Below are positions 60,601-64,000 of a DNA stretch of 64,000 bases, in pieces (position 1 is the stretch's first letter; every line of letters begins with the position of its first letter). The stretch is from Ostrinia nubilalis (taxonomy: Eukaryota > Arthropoda > Insecta > Lepidoptera > Crambidae), in assembly GCF_963855985.1 (NCBI RefSeq), contig NC_087097.1, positions 8,093,001 through 8,157,000 on the forward strand, in the 5' to 3' direction. The notes beneath the pieces were generated by a model that was given only the letters and a program-made list of their open reading frames with translations, was not told the DNA's origin and searched no databases. Both the position numbers and the translations under genes were made by a program.

Positions 60601-63600
60601 TATTCGAAAGTCTGTTTGAAATGAAAGGTGAGCACTGAGCATAGAGCAATTGTGTATGAACTAAGCTTTTACATCAAACCTAAAGCTGTGAGGCGTGGCG
60701 TTCACTCACTTCCTACTCTTGTTCGGCACTTGTTCGGTATGGTATGGATTCCTTACATTCACCAACTGAATCGCACCTTAAACAATATAAGGCAAGGAAT
60801 GAGCACGATCGTTTGGCACGCGCTGGGAGCCCGCCGCCACTGCGGTGTCGGCTAATAGCTCTTCGCAGATTCAATTTGCCGTCGAATAGAATATAGCCTC
60901 CCGGTGCGCCGTACGCGATCATTAAGTTACGTCCTCGTCTCCAGGAGCGGGTGAAATTCGCTTCAAACATCTACCGCAACTAATTCAAGAAGCAGATACT
61001 GCTCGGGAGTTCTATTCAAATATTATGAACCATTTTAATAATCATGCAACTGACTTAATATTTGCTGTGATTTCGTAAAGAAAATTACATAGAACAGTAT
61101 ATAGAATTTTCGCCGGCGACGGTGTTGAAAAAAATATGTTTACTTATACGTTGATTGCTACCTTGCTATAAAAGTGGTTGTGGTAAACACAGATTGCTTT
61201 CGACAGAAGCCGCATCCTTATTGTGTCTGCGGAAAAGCTGGCGTGTCGCCACAGAACCGACACTGCTGCCGCCGCCAAATGTTTTTTATTCCTCTGCTCG
61301 GGCCGATATTGCCGTTTGCTTACGTCTCCCTAGACTTACATGTCTATGGAGCGGGAAACGCCACCCTCCTCGGTGACCAGACAGACGGACCTCCGAGGTC
61401 TTTTATTTTTACCTGTCCCATTGAAATATCGCTTAGTGTTTTGTTGGTAGATTTGTTTGCCATTTATTGTTGGAGATCAACAAAAGTAAAATTATTACGT
61501 ACTGGGTGAACATCACTTCTTGGTCTTTGTACGTTACGTTTTGTTAAATGTTTATAATTATGAACATTTTCAATTTGCATATTAATGTACAAAATTGTTA
61601 CCTGCTTTGTGAACTATTGATATTGTTCATTGAGGGTAGGCTAATTGAAATGAAAGCAATACGCAGCTCCCATTAAATTCTCTTTGTTCTCAGTAAATGA
61701 AATCCATTAATACATATTATGAACTTTCGAATCGCTATCGTTTCGAATAAATTCACTTATTTGTTAATTAATACTGCCTGTAATTATAAAATAGTATTCA
61801 TTCACTACGACGAAAATGAAGTGAACGCAATGTTGATAGTAATGAATACTTTATTTATTGCTCGGTAACTCGGTACCTATACGTACTTGCGTGCAACCAA
61901 ATCGACTATGACAAATTGCTTCTTAAAATCAGGACCGGTGAAATAAATTTATATTGGAAACGTTGATAAACTACATTATTCGTAATACAGTACGGCCATG
62001 TAATATAAGAGGGCGCTACAAGTAGTCGAACGTCTTGCTCGTAGCTTCTGTGGAAAATCCTAAAACCGCGATAAAAGAAATCCTTGAGTTCTTAGCACAA
62101 CACATTTCAGTACATGTAACTTCGTTTTAAAACAACTGAAAAAAATTGTTAACATTTCCAAAGAAATAAAGAATTATTTGAAAGCATTTCATAATAATAA
62201 ACTTCACGCATAACAACCGGTAAATTATCGTGTTTAGTTACAATACGTGTTGTGAAATTAGCGTAGCCAACTTAAGTTTGTAGGTACGCAAATGACATTA
62301 TTTACTACACGTAGTGTTGATACTAAGTACTAACTATGTAGGTAGTCTGCATGCAGTCGTGACGGAGGCACTAATGCAATAATGCTTAGTTTACCATGTG
62401 TTGCAATTAAGTAGTAGTATCTAATTTTTGCATCATTTTTGATAATTGTAAATCTTTTTCCATTTTTATCTGTGCATGTGTTTTTAATAAAAGTAAGATC
62501 TTCAAGAGGAAACTAGATACTTTAAGCTGCCAAAACAGACATATCATATGCCAAGATGTGCAGGTTATTAGTAAGAGTGTTAAACTCACAATTTTATTTT
62601 GCTGTCCCCAAATTAGCCCCTTCTAAGGAACTAGTAACCAAAACAAAATTTTTGGTCATAGGAAAGCGAGACATAAGGCAGCATACCTACTAATTGATAA
62701 TCGGTACGAGAACGTGACCAGTGGTACGCTGTGGAAATGTTAATTCAATCACAGTTCCATTCGTTCGACGTTGCAGCACCATATTAATCCGAGAGCGGTC
62801 TGTCGCGAAATTCCATTTGGAAATGCCGCGAGCTAGCGTCGCTTGATGTTGGAGCTGAATCAGATTGATCTACTGTGATTGTATGCGCTCAGTTTACGGG
62901 AATACCTGACATTTATTTTTGGAATCCGTATTCCGGTATAGCTCACCCCTCCAATTCATCATTTTAAAAATTCATTCCTGCTTAAAAATTCATCGAACGG
63001 AAGAATTAACCTCTCTTCGGTAATTACACATTCCCGGTTCATGTTAACCATATAGTAATTCAGTGCCCAGTAATTAGAACAAGGCTCTGGCATCGCTGAC
63101 AACTTCCAACAAGGGAGTAACGTGCCATGACATAAATAAATTATGCAACGCGCCACTTAACGACACCGCACCCTGTCTGCCACCTCGCTGCCGCGCTCCT
63201 CGCCGCGATCTACGTCTCTAACGATACTGATAAATAATCGCCTAGATTGCGCCACTTATCTCCTCCCGTAAGATTTATCACCGGTTGTAAATAAATAAGC
63301 GATAGGAACACTGAAATCTTAACATAAACTAACCGGATATACTGGCCGGCGCGCGGCGCTGCAATATACAGATAATTGCGGTACATAAATGTCTTTGATT
63401 GCATGAAAATTATTATTCCACACCGTATCGATATTCAGCTTCTTTCGCATGGAGTATACCTGTATTCATGAAAAATGTAATTGAATGATTTATCTGGTCG
63501 GTCACGTTTCGTTGCCATATGGAGTTCTCATGAATAAGTAATGTTCGGCCGCGGTCGTTGTTTCAATTAGCGGTTGTGTCGCCAGTCGGGCACGCCGCAC

Positions 63601-64000
63601 GACCGCCCCCGCCCGCCTGTGCTCCGACATCGAGCAACCCGCCAGCAGCGCTATTGTCATAAAGGAACGATTCACTGGCCCGCACAATGCACCACGATGA
63701 CCCAATATTAGCCACTGATGTGACAAAAAACAATTTGATGATAATAGCCACCGATAATATCAAGTTCTATAAAAATCCAATTACAGCTTTTGCCTAAAAT
63801 AATTGTATGTAGAACTTTAATAAAACTTTTGAAATGAGTAAACATTTTATGACTTCTACAGAATCATTAAAAAAAAACTTAATAAAACCAACTAGCATCT
63901 GACTGCCAGTCGTCGCGGAGACGTTTGTAGTTTGCCTCTGAAATGTATTTAGGCGGTGGGACAAAGCTCATTAGCAAGCGTCCCGTATTTGGCGAGAAAG
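57646..64000 (+). other. following intron of the AUTS2 homologue, with GC-rich islands
   Basis: Beyond the MITE at 57753 I find no convincing exon up to the window end. GC-rich islands in AT-rich DNA lie at about 58440-58560, 59000-59160, 60250-60400, 60820-60960, 61190-61400, 63160-63360 and 63540-63680. The one at 61210-61370 is open in one frame from CTTTCGACAG to CTCG|GTGACC but shows no known motif. They are candidates for conserved enhancers. Confidence 0.45.
57753..58130. mobile_element. hAT-type MITE, uninterrupted copy 2
   Basis: It is 378 bp, starts CAGGGTTCGA, ends TCGAACCCTG, and is flanked by a perfect 8-bp duplication CAAATAAA (57745-57752 and 58131-58138). The interior has runs of GATATATATC near both ends and shows copy 1 (42067-43994) in inverse orientation without the palindrome. 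It is non-coding and lies 107 bp after the 57523-57645 exon. Confidence 0.9.

Noticed and set aside
61155..61509. Open frames of 73 and 111 codons with plausible acceptor and donor
   Set aside because: No resemblance to AUTS2-family sequence or any domain I know; kept only as a GC-rich island.

Overview
The window is nuclear DNA from a moth or butterfly (Lepidoptera). The evidence is AT-rich, intron-rich sequence with very few coding exons, dense short DNA transposons, Helitron and RTE-type fragments, and dispersed repeats I recognise as lepidopteran. I cannot name the species. Most open reading frames are chance frames in non-coding DNA. Two genes can be supported, plus one reverse-transcriptase ORF and one possible 5' exon of a third gene.

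Layout. 1-26 kb: intergenic or intronic DNA with a Helitron-like element, LINE fragments, MITEs, a large lepidopteran repeat (15.4-16.2 kb) and a foldback element (16.8 kb). A possible minus-strand 5' exon lies at 13.8-14.2 kb, and a cluster of CTCF-like motifs at 25.46-25.64 kb. 26.5-29.8 kb, minus strand: a vitamin K epoxide reductase gene (Vkor) in three coding exons that join to a complete 155-residue protein with all the redox cysteines. A likely untranslated first exon lies far upstream near 37.2 kb; the ~7.3 kb between holds a foldback element, RTE remnants, a tandem duplication and a tRNA-derived SINE. 37.7-64 kb, plus strand: the first coding exon of the insect AUTS2-family gene (tay bridge in Drosophila), then a ~19.5 kb intron, a probable second 123-bp exon at 57.5 kb, and more intron to the window end.

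Vkor and the AUTS2 homologue appear to be divergently transcribed from a shared GC-rich promoter near 37.2-37.6 kb; both leaders carry short upstream ORFs. The AUTS2 intron is a nest of mobile DNA: a 1.53-kb near-perfect palindrome inside a hAT-type MITE (a second, uninterrupted MITE copy lies at 57.75 kb), another foldback at 47.5 kb, a 3-kb element with long terminal inverted repeats, and a 36-bp-TIR element split by a 5'-truncated Jockey-type LINE. Long transcribed inverted repeats in that intron could make hairpin RNA.

I found no CRISPR array, operon, convincing tRNA or rRNA gene, or obviously new gene system. The most unusual objects are the giant palindrome, the foldback family it belongs to, and the inferred divergent promoter. 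All splice models are by eye and unsupported by RNA.
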